Assembly: GCF_006829085.1 (NCBI RefSeq)
Contig: NZ_BJTC01000002.1
Span: 310,001-374,000 of the forward strand
Direction of reading: 5' to 3'
Origin: Chryseobacterium sp. ON_d1
Lineage (GTDB): Bacteria > Bacteroidota > Bacteroidia > Flavobacteriales > Weeksellaceae
Length of the DNA: 64,000 nt
Below the pieces are notes generated by a model, which was not told where the DNA came from, searched no databases, and saw only the letters and a program-made list of their open reading frames with translations. Position numbers and translations under genes: made by a program. This document shows, in pieces, positions 1 through 9,422 of this stretch (its first letter is position 1; the number at the start of each line of letters is the position of its first letter).

Positions 1-628
1 GGTGATCAATGATAATTATGATATCGTTTCCGGCTGGAAAAAGAAGCGTTTTGACAATGTCATGACGAAAAATATTCCGTCAAAACTATTCAATGCTGCA
101 GCAAGAAAAGTGTCAGGAGTTTATCTGCACGACTTCAACTGCGGTTTGAAAGCCTATAAAAGACAGGTTGTAAAATCTGTTGATGTATATGGAGATATGC
201 ACCGCTATATTCCGGTACTGGCTGCCAATGCAGGTTTCAGAAGAATTACTGAAAAAGAGGTACAGCACCAGGCAAGACCTTACGGAACTTCGAAATTCGG
301 AACAGAAAGATTTATCAGAGGATTTCTGGATTTGATAACCCTTTGGTTTGTAAGTCGTTTCGGGGGAAGGCCAATGCATTTCTTTGGAGCAGTAGGAACT
401 TTAATGTTTATTGTCGGTTTCCTTTCAGCCCTTTGGCTAGGGATTTCTAAACTGATTGATGTTGCCAGAGGAATCTATGGACATTTAATTACCAATAATC
501 CATGGTTCTATATTGCCTTAACAATGATGATCATGGGAACACTGCTTTTTATCGCAGGATTCTTAGGAGAAATGATTATCAGAACCAACCGTGAGCACAA
601 AAATTATAATATTGATGAAGTGATATAA
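1..628 (+). CDS. GT2 family glycosyltransferase, 3' part only
   Basis: This is the C-terminal 208 residues of a membrane-bound family 2 glycosyltransferase; the reading frame is open to the window edge, so the N-terminal nucleotide-sugar domain lies outside. The visible part has the FNCGLKAY segment typical of polyprenol-phosphate glycosyltransferases (DPM1/GtrB type), then an amphipathic stretch and two membrane helices (about residues 126-150 and 168-192). Such enzymes move a sugar from a nucleotide donor to a lipid carrier at the inner membrane. The stop codon overlaps the next start (TAATG), implying translational coupling with a small membrane protein. The family is clear; donor and acceptor cannot be told. 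Confidence 0.85.
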   Translation, partial: VINDNYDIVSGWKKKRFDNVMTKNIPSKLFNAAARKVSGVYLHDFNCGLKAYKRQVVKSVDVYGDMHRYIPVLAANAGFRRITEKEVQHQARPYGTSKFGTERFIRGFLDLITLWFVSRFGGRPMHFFGAVGTLMFIVGFLSALWLGISKLIDVARGIYGHLITNNPWFYIALTMMIMGTLLFIAGFLGEMIIRTNREHKNYNIDEVI

Positions 629-1020
629 TGGAAGAAAAGCTGCCAAAAATTTATTCTAAAAAAGCCATTTTAGGATTTTCTATTTTTCTTTCCACTCTTT
701 TCGGAGGAGTGTTGTTATACCAGAATTTAATAGAGGTGAACAAAAAGAAAGAAGCTTATACAGTGCTGGCAATATCTGTTCTATTAACCATTGTCACAGG
801 AGTTATTGTCAATATTCCTGAAGAACCTAAAAGTTCGCTTGCTTATATATGCGGCCTTGGAGGGGGAAGTTTGCTTTCCTATTATTTTATGCCGAAGTAT
901 TTTCCGGACGAAGAAAAATATCCTAAAAAAGCGATATGGAAGACTTTGATTATCGGAGTGATTATAGTTGCAGTGCTTCTGTTTTTTATAATTTATACGG
1001 CTTCTGTTGAAAATGGCTAA
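628..1020 (+). CDS. Small four-helix membrane protein of unknown function
   Basis: A 130-residue protein with four predicted membrane helices (about residues 14-34, 44-63, 71-90 and 104-126) and short charged loops. Its ATG overlaps the stop of the upstream glycosyltransferase by one base, so the two are almost certainly co-translated and it may be an accessory of that enzyme. I do not recognise the family with confidence; small membrane proteins commonly follow this type of GT2 gene in Bacteroidetes. A strong terminator about 50 bases downstream closes the operon. Confidence 0.7.
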   Translation: MEEKLPKIYSKKAILGFSIFLSTLFGGVLLYQNLIEVNKKKEAYTVLAISVLLTIVTGVIVNIPEEPKSSLAYICGLGGGSLLSYYFMPKYFPDEEKYPKKAIWKTLIIGVIIVAVLLFFIIYTASVENG

Positions 1021-1068
1021 CAGGATAAGCTTATAGGTAATTAACTATTATGATTTAATATGACATAT

Positions 1069-1099
1069 AAAAGCACTCTGTTTTGCAGAGTGCTTTTTG
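1069..1099 (+). terminator. Rho-independent terminator
   Basis: Perfect 12-bp stem (AAGCACTCTG core with complementary CAGAGTGCTT, loop TTTTG) followed by a T run. It ends the glycosyltransferase operon. Confidence 0.85.
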
Positions 1100-1126
1100 T
1101 ATTTTTATACAAACCTTTTAACCTAA

Positions 1127-1516
1127 ATGTTAAGACTTAAACCCATTATTTTTTATTCCCTTCTGTTTTTTACGGCTTCATGCTCAACCCATAAACTTTC
1201 CGGTTCCTGGGAATTTATTGACATTTATGATGGAGAGATCAATCGGAAAGATACATTGAAACCCCAAACAGACAATTCCATATATGGAACAGGAATTCTG
1301 ACTTTTTATCGGAACGGTACTTTCAGTTCTATGGGGAATAGCGGTACTTACAAGATAAAAAAGAACCTGTTGAAAATGAAATATAATGATGATGAAAAAG
1401 TAACTCCAATGAAAATTTCCCATATAAGTAAAGATGCTCTGCTCTTATTTTCAATGGCGGGAAGTCCTAAAACCTGGTTTTATAAAAAAGTAAAGAAAAA
1501 GGAGGAGGAACAATGA
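1127..1516 (+). CDS. Small lipoprotein, lipocalin-like
   Basis: A 129-residue protein with an N-terminal lipoprotein signal: the lipobox is TASC, with the lipidated Cys at about residue 19. The mature part starts with SGSWEF and has alternating beta-strand-like stretches (LTFYRNGTFSSMG, GTYKIKKNLLKM), as in small Bacteroidetes lipocalin-like lipoproteins. It would be anchored in the outer or inner membrane, facing the periplasm or the surface. No catalytic motif is visible. An ATG at 1513 overlaps its TGA stop, but that frame closes after seven codons. Confidence 0.65.
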   Translation: MLRLKPIIFYSLLFFTASCSTHKLSGSWEFIDIYDGEINRKDTLKPQTDNSIYGTGILTFYRNGTFSSMGNSGTYKIKKNLLKMKYNDDEKVTPMKISHISKDALLLFSMAGSPKTWFYKKVKKKEEEQ

Positions 1517-1705
1517 TCTTTTCCAAAGAAGTATAGAATTGAAAATTATCAGGTATTTTATTGTCAAAAGACAAAGATTTTTAGAAATTTTAATCCTATT
1601 TTTGTTCGGAGTAATTATTGAAGGTCTGGTAATAGGCATAAAAACCTTTCAGAGATTTTCAGTAAAAATCGTTGCGATTGTAATGTAGAATATTTAAAAT
1701 TAAAT

Positions 1706-2407
1706 ATGAAAAAAATTGTATACACATTAATGCTGGTGGCAGTAGTTTCCTGTGGAAAAGTTTCTCCAAAAGGAAATATTGAAAAGAAAGATGTGGATGT
1801 ATCGGAATTCGTCAATCTTGATCTTGAAGGAAAATTCCGTGTATTTTATGCCAGAGGGCCTAAAAATTTTGTGGAGATCGAAACTTATCCTAATGTGGCA
1901 GGTAATCTGGATGTAGATGTAAAAGACAAAACACTTTTCATCAAAGAAAAAAGAGGCACAAAAGGAGTTGATTTTTATAATGTAACAATCTATTCAAAAT
2001 ATAACCTGGAAAAAGTAGCCGTTTCAGACTCTGTGGAAATGAATATTTCAAGTGAAATTAAAACCGATAATTTCAGGCTTACCATGAAAAATAATGCCAG
2101 CTTCATGGGATCTGTAAATACCAGAAGAGCAGAAGTGGAAATGCAGAACAGAAGCCGTGCTAACTTTTTAGGATTAACAAAAGAAGCGGTTATAAAAATT
2201 TCAGATACAGCGAGTTTAATCGCTCCTTACTGGAAGATTACCAATCTGAATATTGATTCAAAAAATGGAAATTATGCAGAAGTAAATGTAAAAGATTCTT
2301 TAAAAGGACATATTCAGAACACTGCAAAATTTGTCTATTATAACGATCCGATCAGGGCATTTAAAATTGATAAGACGACGAAAGTCGAAAACAAAAAATT
2401 AGAGTAA
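1706..2407 (+). CDS. GIN-domain (DUF2807) lipoprotein
   Basis: A 233-residue lipoprotein (lipobox VVSC, Cys16) resembling the DUF2807 'head GIN domain' family of Bacteroidetes, which fold as short right-handed beta-helices. Visible features are the opening VSEFVNLDLEGKFRVFYARG, a segment around VEIETYPNVAGNLDVDVKD, and repeated alternating strands up to about residue 200. The molecular role of the family is unknown; many members are secreted or surface lipoproteins. The gene stands alone, 189 bases after the previous lipoprotein. Confidence 0.75.
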   Translation: MKKIVYTLMLVAVVSCGKVSPKGNIEKKDVDVSEFVNLDLEGKFRVFYARGPKNFVEIETYPNVAGNLDVDVKDKTLFIKEKRGTKGVDFYNVTIYSKYNLEKVAVSDSVEMNISSEIKTDNFRLTMKNNASFMGSVNTRRAEVEMQNRSRANFLGLTKEAVIKISDTASLIAPYWKITNLNIDSKNGNYAEVNVKDSLKGHIQNTAKFVYYNDPIRAFKIDKTTKVENKKLE

Positions 2408-2585
2408 CCGGGCTGGAAGAGAAAAGCTGGAAGCTGGTTTTTTCATACTTCTTATTTTCTATATTAAACATGTTCTTTCAAGCTTGAAAAATAAAAAAAA
2501 TAAAAAACAAAGCAGGAATTTTGAAGCCTGGCAGAATATAACTTCCAGCTTCCCTCTTCCAGCTTAACAAAAATTAGACATAAAT
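2408..2585. repeat. Intergenic inverted GCTGGAAG-type repeats
   Basis: The left part (about 2411-2435) carries CTGGAAG twice and the right part (about 2538-2566) carries the complementary CTTCCAGC and CTTCCAGCTT, so the spacer can fold into a large hairpin. It may act as a weak bidirectional terminator or be a dispersed intergenic repeat; only this copy lies in the window. Confidence 0.5.
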
Positions 2586-4301
2586 ATGAATACACTGGAA
2601 AAAGCGAAACTTTGGTTAAGTGATACCTTCGATAAGGAAACGAGAGACGCGGTACAATTACTGATTGACAGCAATTCCCCTGATCTGGAAGATTCTTTCT
2701 ACAGGGAACTGGAATTTGGAACAGGAGGAATGCGTGGGATAATGGGAGTAGGAACCAACCGCTTGAATAAATATACATTAGGTCAGGCTACCCAGGGATT
2801 GGCAAACTATATGTTGCAGCAGTTTAAGGGAGAGGAAATTAAAGTGGCCATCGCTTATGACGTTCGTAATAACTCCAAAGAATTTGGAAAACTGGTGGCC
2901 GATGTTTTGACAGCCAACGGAATCAAAGTATTGCTTTTCAAAGATCACAGACCTACTCCGGAATTGTCTTTCACGGTCCGTGATAAAAAATGTAATGGGG
3001 GAATTGTGTTGACAGCCTCGCATAATCCTCCGGAATACAACGGTTACAAAGTATATTGGAACGATGGAGCACAGATTGTTCCACCTCATGACGAAGCAAT
3101 TATCAATGAAGTATATTCTGTAAAATTCGAAGAAATTAAATTCAACGGAAATGATGATCTGATCGAATGGATCGGAGAGGAGCAGGACGATATTTATATC
3201 GATGCATGCATTGAAAACTCTACCTATCAGAACGTTGGAAAAGAAAATTTAAATGTTGTGTTCACGTCTATCCACGGAACAACCTATACCACTGTTCCTA
3301 AGGCTCTGGAAAAAGCAGGATTCAAAAAAGTGGATCTTGTTAAAGAACAGATGATTCCAAGCGGAAATTTCCCGACAGTAGATTCTCCAAACCCGGAAGA
3401 ACCTGCAGCACTGGAAATGGCACTGGATCTGGCAAGAATTACCAATGCTGATATTGTAATCGGAACAGACCCGGATGGTGACAGATTAGGGATTGCTGTA
3501 AGAAACCTTGATGGTGAAATGCAGTTATTGAATGGTAACCAAACAAACACCATCCTTACTTACTATATTCTGAATGAGTGGAGAAAGCTGGGGAAAATTA
3601 CCGGAAAAGAATTCATTGGCTCTACGATTGTAACTTCAGATATCTTCTTTGATATCGCTCAGAAATTCGGAGTGGAATGCAAAGTAGGTCTTACCGGATT
3701 CAAATGGATCGGGAAAATGATCCGCGAAGCAGAGGGAACACAGAAATTTGTATGTGGTGGAGAGGAAAGTTTCGGATTCATGACCGGAGACTTTGTTCGT
3801 GATAAAGACTCCTGCGGAAGTATCCTTCTAGCATGTGAAATTGCTGCATGGTGCAAAGCCAACGGAAAAACGATGTATCAGTACATGATCGAAATCTATG
3901 AAGATCTTGGAATGTATTATGAAGGATTGATCAATATCGTAAGAAAAGGAAAAGAAGGAGCGGAAGAGATTCAGAATATGATGAAGAATTTCCGTGAGAA
4001 TCCTCCAAAAGAACTGGCAGGATCATTGGTGGAAGAAGTAAAAGACTTTAAAGAACAGACAAGCCTTACTATTTCTACCAACGAGAAAAAAGTAATGAAT
4101 GATATTCCGGCATCCAATGTACTGATCTATTATACACAGGATGGAACCAAAGTATGTGTAAGACCTTCAGGAACAGAACCCAAAATCAAATTTTATGTTT
4201 CTGTCAAGGATTCCATTACTTCAGAAGCAGATTTCAGAGACAAATTAAAATCATTAGAAGCTAAAATCAGAGCTGTTAAAACAGACTTAAAACTGGATTA
4301 A
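2586..4301 (+). CDS. Phosphoglucomutase/phosphomannomutase (alpha-D-phosphohexomutase)
   Basis: A 571-residue enzyme interconverting hexose 1- and 6-phosphates in the cytoplasm, feeding nucleotide-sugar synthesis. The active-site phosphoserine is S145 in TASHNPPEYNGYKVYW, the metal loop is DPDGDRLG (about 297-304), the sugar-binding loop is GGEESFGF (about 390), and the C-terminal phosphate-binding loop is RPSGTEPK (about 535). Length and order match the four-domain family. A lipoprotein follows after 17 bases and an aminotransferase after a further 23, so the three may share one transcript. Whether glucose or mannose is preferred cannot be read from the sequence. Confidence 0.93.
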   Translation: MNTLEKAKLWLSDTFDKETRDAVQLLIDSNSPDLEDSFYRELEFGTGGMRGIMGVGTNRLNKYTLGQATQGLANYMLQQFKGEEIKVAIAYDVRNNSKEFGKLVADVLTANGIKVLLFKDHRPTPELSFTVRDKKCNGGIVLTASHNPPEYNGYKVYWNDGAQIVPPHDEAIINEVYSVKFEEIKFNGNDDLIEWIGEEQDDIYIDACIENSTYQNVGKENLNVVFTSIHGTTYTTVPKALEKAGFKKVDLVKEQMIPSGNFPTVDSPNPEEPAALEMALDLARITNADIVIGTDPDGDRLGIAVRNLDGEMQLLNGNQTNTILTYYILNEWRKLGKITGKEFIGSTIVTSDIFFDIAQKFGVECKVGLTGFKWIGKMIREAEGTQKFVCGGEESFGFMTGDFVRDKDSCGSILLACEIAAWCKANGKTMYQYMIEIYEDLGMYYEGLINIVRKGKEGAEEIQNMMKNFRENPPKELAGSLVEEVKDFKEQTSLTISTNEKKVMNDIPASNVLIYYTQDGTKVCVRPSGTEPKIKFYVSVKDSITSEADFRDKLKSLEAKIRAVKTDLKLD

Positions 4302-4318
4302 CTTTCTGACGACAGCAG

Positions 4319-5230
4319 ATGATAAAACAGATTATAACAATATGTATACTCTCTGCAGCTGTAGTTTCCTGTAAAAAGGAAGCTGCAGTTTCAGAAGTAA
4401 AACCGGTACATGATTCAATTGCCGGAACGGAATCCAGAGAAGATCAGTACAAACCGATAGACACAGCTTGTTCATCCGGCAACAAAACGGAGGATTATAT
4501 CAAATCACTTCAATGGTACCGGGCAAAAATTGAAAAAGAAATGGCTGGAAACAGTCCGGAACAGAATGACAAAGTATATGAAGATTATTTAAAAATAAGA
4601 AGTAAGTATACAGAATGTCTGATGAATTTGCATACCGGTGTTTTGGATAAATATGTGAATTATTATGATTCTGATAAGGATCAGTATAACTTTCCGGACA
4701 ATATTAAAAAAATAGCTTCAGAACTGAAGAAAGCAGGTCTTGAATTCAGGGAAGTAGGCGAAGGAATGACCGAAATATGGACCATTCCGGGTTATTATTC
4801 TTCATTATTTAAGAATAAAGTAACTCCCGATTATGAAGCCTATATTTCACAGACAGATAAGGAAAGTGAATCCTACTATGCAGCAGACGCAGGTTTGATC
4901 ATTAGCTGGGAACAGCTGGGAGACAGACTCATATTCTGGGAAAATTTTATGAATAAATATCCTGAAAGCAGGCTGATAAAGACTGTAAAACAGGATTATA
5001 ATGATTATCTGTCCGATTATCTTTTAGGAATGGATAATACGCCAACTTACGAAAGAGAACCGGACCAAGGAACAGGAAAATTAAACGATGAAATCAAAAC
5101 GGAATTCAACAGGATGATCAAAAAATATCCGAATTCCAATACTGCAAAGAAAGCAAAAGAAATAATAACCCTTTTTGATGCTCAAACACCAATAGATCAG
5201 ATATATGAGAAGATCAATGGAGCACGATAA
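4319..5230 (+). CDS. Hypothetical lipoprotein
   Basis: A 303-residue protein with a lipoprotein signal (AVVSC, Cys18) followed by a charged, largely helical mature domain. I do not recognise a family. It contains FWENFMNKYPESRLI and EFNRMIKKYPNSNTAKKA, which resemble the spacing of TPR/Sel1-type helical pairs, so a helical-repeat scaffold is possible. It sits between the phosphohexomutase (17-base gap) and an aminotransferase (23-base gap), suggesting co-transcription but not a shared function. Confidence 0.6.
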   Translation: MIKQIITICILSAAVVSCKKEAAVSEVKPVHDSIAGTESREDQYKPIDTACSSGNKTEDYIKSLQWYRAKIEKEMAGNSPEQNDKVYEDYLKIRSKYTECLMNLHTGVLDKYVNYYDSDKDQYNFPDNIKKIASELKKAGLEFREVGEGMTEIWTIPGYYSSLFKNKVTPDYEAYISQTDKESESYYAADAGLIISWEQLGDRLIFWENFMNKYPESRLIKTVKQDYNDYLSDYLLGMDNTPTYEREPDQGTGKLNDEIKTEFNRMIKKYPNSNTAKKAKEIITLFDAQTPIDQIYEKINGAR

Positions 5231-5253
5231 TATAAATTTTAAATAAGAATAAA

Positions 5254-6507
5254 GTGAAAGTTTCAAAATTAGCAGCGAACCTGATCGGTTCTGAAATTGT
5301 AAAAATTGGTAACGAAGTAAATGATCTAAAAGCAAAAGGAGCGGAAATTGCCAATCTTACTATTGGTGATCTGAATTCTAATATCTATCCTATTCCGGCA
5401 TTGCTGAAGGAAGAGATTCAGAAAGCATATCAGAATAATCTGACGAACTACCCGCCTGCAAACGGACTTTTATCTTTAAGAAAAGAAGTTTCCAAAGACC
5501 TTAAAAAAAGATGGAACCTGGATTATTCTCCTAACGATATCCTGATCACTGCAGGATCAAGACCATTGATCTATGCGGTATACAAAACGATCGTAGACGA
5601 AGGAGATAAAGTGGTTTATCCTACACCATCATGGAACAACAACCACTATGCTTACCTTACTTCAGCCAACGCTGTAGAAGTAAAGACAAAGCCGGAAACC
5701 AACTTCCTTCCTACTGCAGATGATTTGAGACCTCACCTGGATGGAGCTGTGTTATTAGCACTTTGTTCACCATTGAACCCTACGGGAACAATGTTTACAA
5801 AAGAGCAGCTTTCAGAAATCTGTGAGCTGGTTATTGCTGAAAACAAAAAAAGAGGAGCAGATGAAAAACCGTTATATTTAATGTATGATCAGATCTATTC
5901 TTGCCTTACTTTCGGTGCTGAGCACGTAGATCCGGTCTCTCTTTTCCCTGAAATGAAAGACTATACCATCTATATTGACGGTATTTCAAAATGCCTTGCA
6001 GCAACAGGAGTACGTGTGGGTTGGGGATTCGGTCCTTCTCATATCCTTGATAAAATGAAGGCACTTCTTACTCACGTGGGAGCATGGGCACCAAAACCGG
6101 AACAGGAAGCAACCGCTAAATTCTATGAAAATTCAGAGAATGTAGATATTTTCGTTGAGGATTTTAAAGGCAAACTTGAGAAAAGCTTAAAAGTTCTTCA
6201 CAACGGAATTCAGGATTTAAAAGCAAAAGGGCTTGCTGTAGACAGCATTGAGCCGATGGGAGCACTTTATCTTACCATCAAACTTGATTATATAGGAAAA
6301 ATAAAACCTGACGGAGGAGCCATTGAAAACTCTTCAGATCTGGTATTCTACCTGATCAATGAAGCTGGTGTTGCTTTGGTACCTTTCTCAGCCTTTGGAG
6401 AAGACAAGTCAGAACCTTGGTTCCGTGCGTCTGTAGGAGGATTGGCAACAGATGAGATCAAAGTAATGCTTCCGAAACTGGAAACTGCTTTGAACAATTT
6501 AAAGTAA
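5254..6507 (+). CDS. Class I/II PLP-dependent aminotransferase (fold type I)
   Basis: A 417-residue aminotransferase of the aspartate-aminotransferase superfamily. Visible landmarks are NYPPANGLLSLRKEV, the cofactor-stacking YPTPSWNNNHYAY, CSPLNPTGTMF, the Asp/Tyr pair in LMYDQIYS, and the Schiff-base lysine in GISKCLAATGVRVGWGF. The start is GTG: the family-like N-terminus (KVSKLAANLIGSEIVKIG) begins directly there and no in-frame ATG is nearby. The amino donor and keto-acid acceptor cannot be assigned. It is the last gene of the run starting with the phosphohexomutase; a strong hairpin follows. Confidence 0.9.
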   Translation: MKVSKLAANLIGSEIVKIGNEVNDLKAKGAEIANLTIGDLNSNIYPIPALLKEEIQKAYQNNLTNYPPANGLLSLRKEVSKDLKKRWNLDYSPNDILITAGSRPLIYAVYKTIVDEGDKVVYPTPSWNNNHYAYLTSANAVEVKTKPETNFLPTADDLRPHLDGAVLLALCSPLNPTGTMFTKEQLSEICELVIAENKKRGADEKPLYLMYDQIYSCLTFGAEHVDPVSLFPEMKDYTIYIDGISKCLAATGVRVGWGFGPSHILDKMKALLTHVGAWAPKPEQEATAKFYENSENVDIFVEDFKGKLEKSLKVLHNGIQDLKAKGLAVDSIEPMGALYLTIKLDYIGKIKPDGGAIENSSDLVFYLINEAGVALVPFSAFGEDKSEPWFRASVGGLATDEIKVMLPKLETALNNLK

Positions 6508-6526
6508 TCAGGAGAATTAATGTATA

Positions 6527-6592
6527 AATGTACCAGTGTAGCAGTTTACCAATTTTCTAATGGTAAGCATTCTACACTGGTACATTGTTTTT
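6527..6592 (+). terminator. Long branched hairpin terminator
   Basis: Arms AATGTACCAGTGTA (6527-6540) and TACACTGGTACATT (6573-6586) are perfectly complementary. Between them a second small stem (TTACCA/TGGTAA) can form, giving a branched structure, and T-rich sequence follows. Confidence 0.75.
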
Positions 6593-6782
6593 ATTGATAC
6601 ATTTCGAGAGTTGAAGTATGGAATTACTTTTCTGATAAAATATATAAACTGATAAAACCTTTTATTTTACAAAAAAAATTAAATAATCCTTAAAAATTAA
6701 GTAAATATTTTGTCGGAAAGTCAACTTGGAATTACCTTTGGCGCTTTACACACTTAAATATAATAAAGTCGAAAATTACACG

Positions 6783-7769
6783 ATGAGAAAACTGAGATTT
6801 CTACTCTTACCAGTTTCAATACTGGTATGCTCTCAAGAAGTGGATAGTCTGAAGATAAGCGAGCTGCCAAAGGATGCTGATCTGCCCAAAGTACAGACCT
6901 ACACGTTAAAAGACGGTTCAGTAAGAACCTATCCCAAGCCCAGGCTATTGGATTTTGTCACCAAACTACCCAGAAACTTTATCAATACGAATAAAGATTT
7001 TGTAGCCAAAGATCATGCTTATTATCTGGGAGGTGCAGTTGCCAGCACTTTAATTCTTTTGCCATTTGATCAGAAACTGATTGATAATTCTAGAGAATTA
7101 GGGGGAAGATGGGGAATGGATAAAGATAACAACTACCACAAAATTGGAGGTATTTTTAAAATCCCAAAAGATATAGGTTCTACCTTATATCTGATAGGAA
7201 ATGGCTCTACTTTGGTGCTAATTGGTATTGGTTTCGGTACCTATGGTCTGATTAAAAATGATTACAGAGCACAGGCTACAGCCAGCGGTTTGATGGAAAG
7301 TTTAATTCTTTCCGGGGTTTTCACTCAGACCCTTAAAAGAATTACAGGAAGGGAAAGCCCTTTTATTGCAGAGATAAATGGTAATAAAGGTGGCGACTGG
7401 AATCCTTTTCCGAGTTTTTCAGCATTCAGTAAAAACACTTCGAATTATGATGCAATGCCATCAGGACATTTGACTACTTTTATGGCGGGTATCACTGTGA
7501 TAGCAGACAACTACCCGGATGCAAAATGGATCAAACCTGTAGGGTATACCCTGGCAGGTGCATTATGTTTTCAAATGATGCAGAGTAAGGTACACTGGGC
7601 CTCAGATTATCCTCTAGCCCTATTGATGGGATATTTCATAGGAAAAACAATTTCAAAAAGCAGATATACTTCAACCGAAGGTACGATAGGAAAGACGAAA
7701 TATAATCTCAACTTTATGGCATCCCGTCAGTGGGAATACAATATGGTAGGGGTAAAACTTTCTTTTTAA
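6783..7769 (+). CDS. PAP2-family lipid phosphatase
   Basis: A type 2 phosphatidic-acid-phosphatase-like membrane protein that dephosphorylates lipid phosphates or diphosphates. All three PAP2 signatures are visible in order: KRITGRESPF, MPSGHLTTF, and SKVHWASDYPLAL with the catalytic His and Asp. The frame is open further upstream to a TTG at 6726, but ATG 6783 is preferred because it is followed by a signal-like MRKLRFLLLPVSILVCSQ, giving 328 residues. An N-terminal region of about 90 residues precedes several membrane helices. Candidate substrates are undecaprenyl diphosphate or lipid A phosphates; the sequence alone cannot decide. Confidence 0.85.
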   Translation: MRKLRFLLLPVSILVCSQEVDSLKISELPKDADLPKVQTYTLKDGSVRTYPKPRLLDFVTKLPRNFINTNKDFVAKDHAYYLGGAVASTLILLPFDQKLIDNSRELGGRWGMDKDNNYHKIGGIFKIPKDIGSTLYLIGNGSTLVLIGIGFGTYGLIKNDYRAQATASGLMESLILSGVFTQTLKRITGRESPFIAEINGNKGGDWNPFPSFSAFSKNTSNYDAMPSGHLTTFMAGITVIADNYPDAKWIKPVGYTLAGALCFQMMQSKVHWASDYPLALLMGYFIGKTISKSRYTSTEGTIGKTKYNLNFMASRQWEYNMVGVKLSF

Positions 7770-7905
7770 ATTTCCAAATCTCTGCTTTGTAGTAAATAAG
7801 ATACTTTTCACTACATTTGGTCTGGATAAAAGGGTTGATTACGGTTTTATAAATACCGGGATGAAACTTGTTGAATTAAAAAGAATTACTTAATATTTTT
7901 ATTGG

Positions 7906-8628
7906 ATGAAAATAATCGCTGTCATTCCTGCACGTTATGAAGCAAGCCGCTTTCCGGGAAAACTGATGCAGATTCTGGGAGAAAAAACCGTAATCACTAC
8001 GACCTATCAGAATGTAGTGGAGACCGGACTTTTTGATGAGGTATTTGTCGCAACAGACTCTGAAACTATTTTTGATGAAATTGTAAACAATGGCGGAAAG
8101 GCTGTAATGACCGGGCAGCATGAGACGGGAAGCGACCGTATTGCTGAAGCAGTGGAGAATATAGACTGTGACATCGTGATCAATGTTCAGGGAGATGAAC
8201 CCTTCCTTAAACTGGAACCATTACAGCAGCTGATTGACGTTTTCAGACATGATGATCAACAGGAAATCTCTTTGGCTTCTTTAAAGATACAGCTGCATGA
8301 AAAAGAAGAAATTGAAAATCCGAATAATGTAAAAGTAATTACGGATAACAATGGCTTTGCACTGTATTTCAGCCGTTCTGTAATTCCTTTTCACAGGGAA
8401 GTTTCTTATCATGTAAGCTACTTTAAACACATTGGAGTGTATGCTTTCAGGAAAGAAGCTTTGCTCCAGTTTTCGAGGCTTGAGATGAAACCTCTGGAAA
8501 TATCCGAAAAGATTGAATGTATCCGTTATCTGGAATATGGAATGAAAATCAAAATGATAGAAACCAATTTCATAGGAGTGGGTATTGATACACCGGAAGA
8601 TCTGGAAAAAGCCAGAAAGCTGATTTAA
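7906..8628 (+). CDS. kdsB: 3-deoxy-manno-octulosonate cytidylyltransferase
   Basis: A 240-residue CMP-Kdo synthetase that activates Kdo with CTP for LPS inner-core assembly in the cytoplasm. The N-terminal nucleotide-binding motif is [19 protein letters not shown], the metal-binding motif is VQGDEPFL, and the C-terminal signature is [12 protein letters not shown]. Length is typical of the family. The second Kdo gene in the window, kdsA, lies 23 kb away, so the pathway genes are dispersed. A terminator directly follows. Confidence 0.95.
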   Translation: MKIIAVIPARYEASRFPGKLMQILGEKTVITTTYQNVVETGLFDEVFVATDSETIFDEIVNNGGKAVMTGQHETGSDRIAEAVENIDCDIVINVQGDEPFLKLEPLQQLIDVFRHDDQQEISLASLKIQLHEKEEIENPNNVKVITDNNGFALYFSRSVIPFHREVSYHVSYFKHIGVYAFRKEALLQFSRLEMKPLEISEKIECIRYLEYGMKIKMIETNFIGVGIDTPEDLEKARKLI

Positions 8629-8636
8629 AAAATAAT

Positions 8637-8678
8637 AAGGCAAAAAGCAAATGATAATATTCGCTCTTTTGCCTTTTT
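8637..8678 (+). terminator. Rho-independent terminator after kdsB
   Basis: Stem AAGGCAAAA / TTTTGCCTT followed by T residues. The T run overlaps the TTG of the next gene's promoter. Confidence 0.75.
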
Positions 8679-8707
8679 GCAATTTTACATAAATCCCCCT
8701 ATATTTG
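8677..8707 (+). promoter_or_regulatory. Bacteroidetes-type promoter for the 8726 operon
   Basis: TTG (8677-8679), 20 bases, then TATATTTG (8700-8707), matching the flavobacterial -33/-7 consensus exactly. The ATG lies 18 bases further on, so the leader is short. Confidence 0.75.
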
Positions 8708-8725
8708 AATTTATAAATAAAATTA

Positions 8726-9388
8726 ATGAAGAAGTTATTATTAGTATTTGGACTGATATTTTCACATGTGACATTTGCACAGACCGCAAAGGAAATTATT
8801 GACAAGAACATTGAATTATCCGGAGGGTTAACCAATTGGAAATTATTGAATTCTGTATTGCTTCAGGGAAAAGTGGTATTGGGAATCAAAGATGAATATC
8901 CGATAAGAATTTTTCAGCAGCGTCCTAATCTTACTAAAACATTGATTACTACCGGAGGAAAAGAAACAGCAATTGAAGGTTATGACGGAACTAAAGGATA
9001 TGCAATGAACTATGCGGCCAATAAACTTCAGGAATATCCTGAGTACGTACCGGAAAGTTTTGATAATGACTTTATCGATTGGGAAAATAAAGGTTTTGAG
9101 GCTAAATATCTTGGAAAAGAAAAAGTGGGAGAAATCTACTGCCATAAAGTAGAACTGACCAAGAATGTCAATAAGAATATGTATTACTTTGATGCAAAAA
9201 CTTATATGCTGATCAAAGAGGTGAAAAAAGATGAAACGCTGGTATATTCTGATTTTAAAAAAGTTGGAAACCTTACCATGCCTTTCAGAATAGAATCTTC
9301 AAGTGCTAAAAAAGACGGAGACTATGTGATGCTGTTAAACAGAATTGATATCAACAAAGTATTTCCGGCTAATATTTTTAAATTTTAA
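8726..9388 (+). CDS. Periplasmic outer-membrane lipoprotein-sorting (LolA)-like protein
   Basis: A 220-residue secreted protein (signal MKKLLLVFGLIFSHVTFAQ). The mature part has the layout of the Bacteroidetes LolA-like half-barrel family: an N-terminal helix (TAKEIIDKNIELSGG), strand-rich middle (QRPNLTKTLI, YDGTKGYAMN), then KVGEIYCHKVELTK and YYFDAKTYMLIKEV. Such proteins bind lipid-like ligands; members outside true LolA have no proven cargo. It has its own promoter and is followed after 34 bases by glutathione peroxidase and then an ADP-ribosylglycohydrolase, probably one operon. Confidence 0.7.
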   Translation: MKKLLLVFGLIFSHVTFAQTAKEIIDKNIELSGGLTNWKLLNSVLLQGKVVLGIKDEYPIRIFQQRPNLTKTLITTGGKETAIEGYDGTKGYAMNYAANKLQEYPEYVPESFDNDFIDWENKGFEAKYLGKEKVGEIYCHKVELTKNVNKNMYYFDAKTYMLIKEVKKDETLVYSDFKKVGNLTMPFRIESSSAKKDGDYVMLLNRIDINKVFPANIFKF

Positions 9389-9422
9389 TTCAACGGCAGT
9401 TCGCTGCAAAAAATTATAAAAT

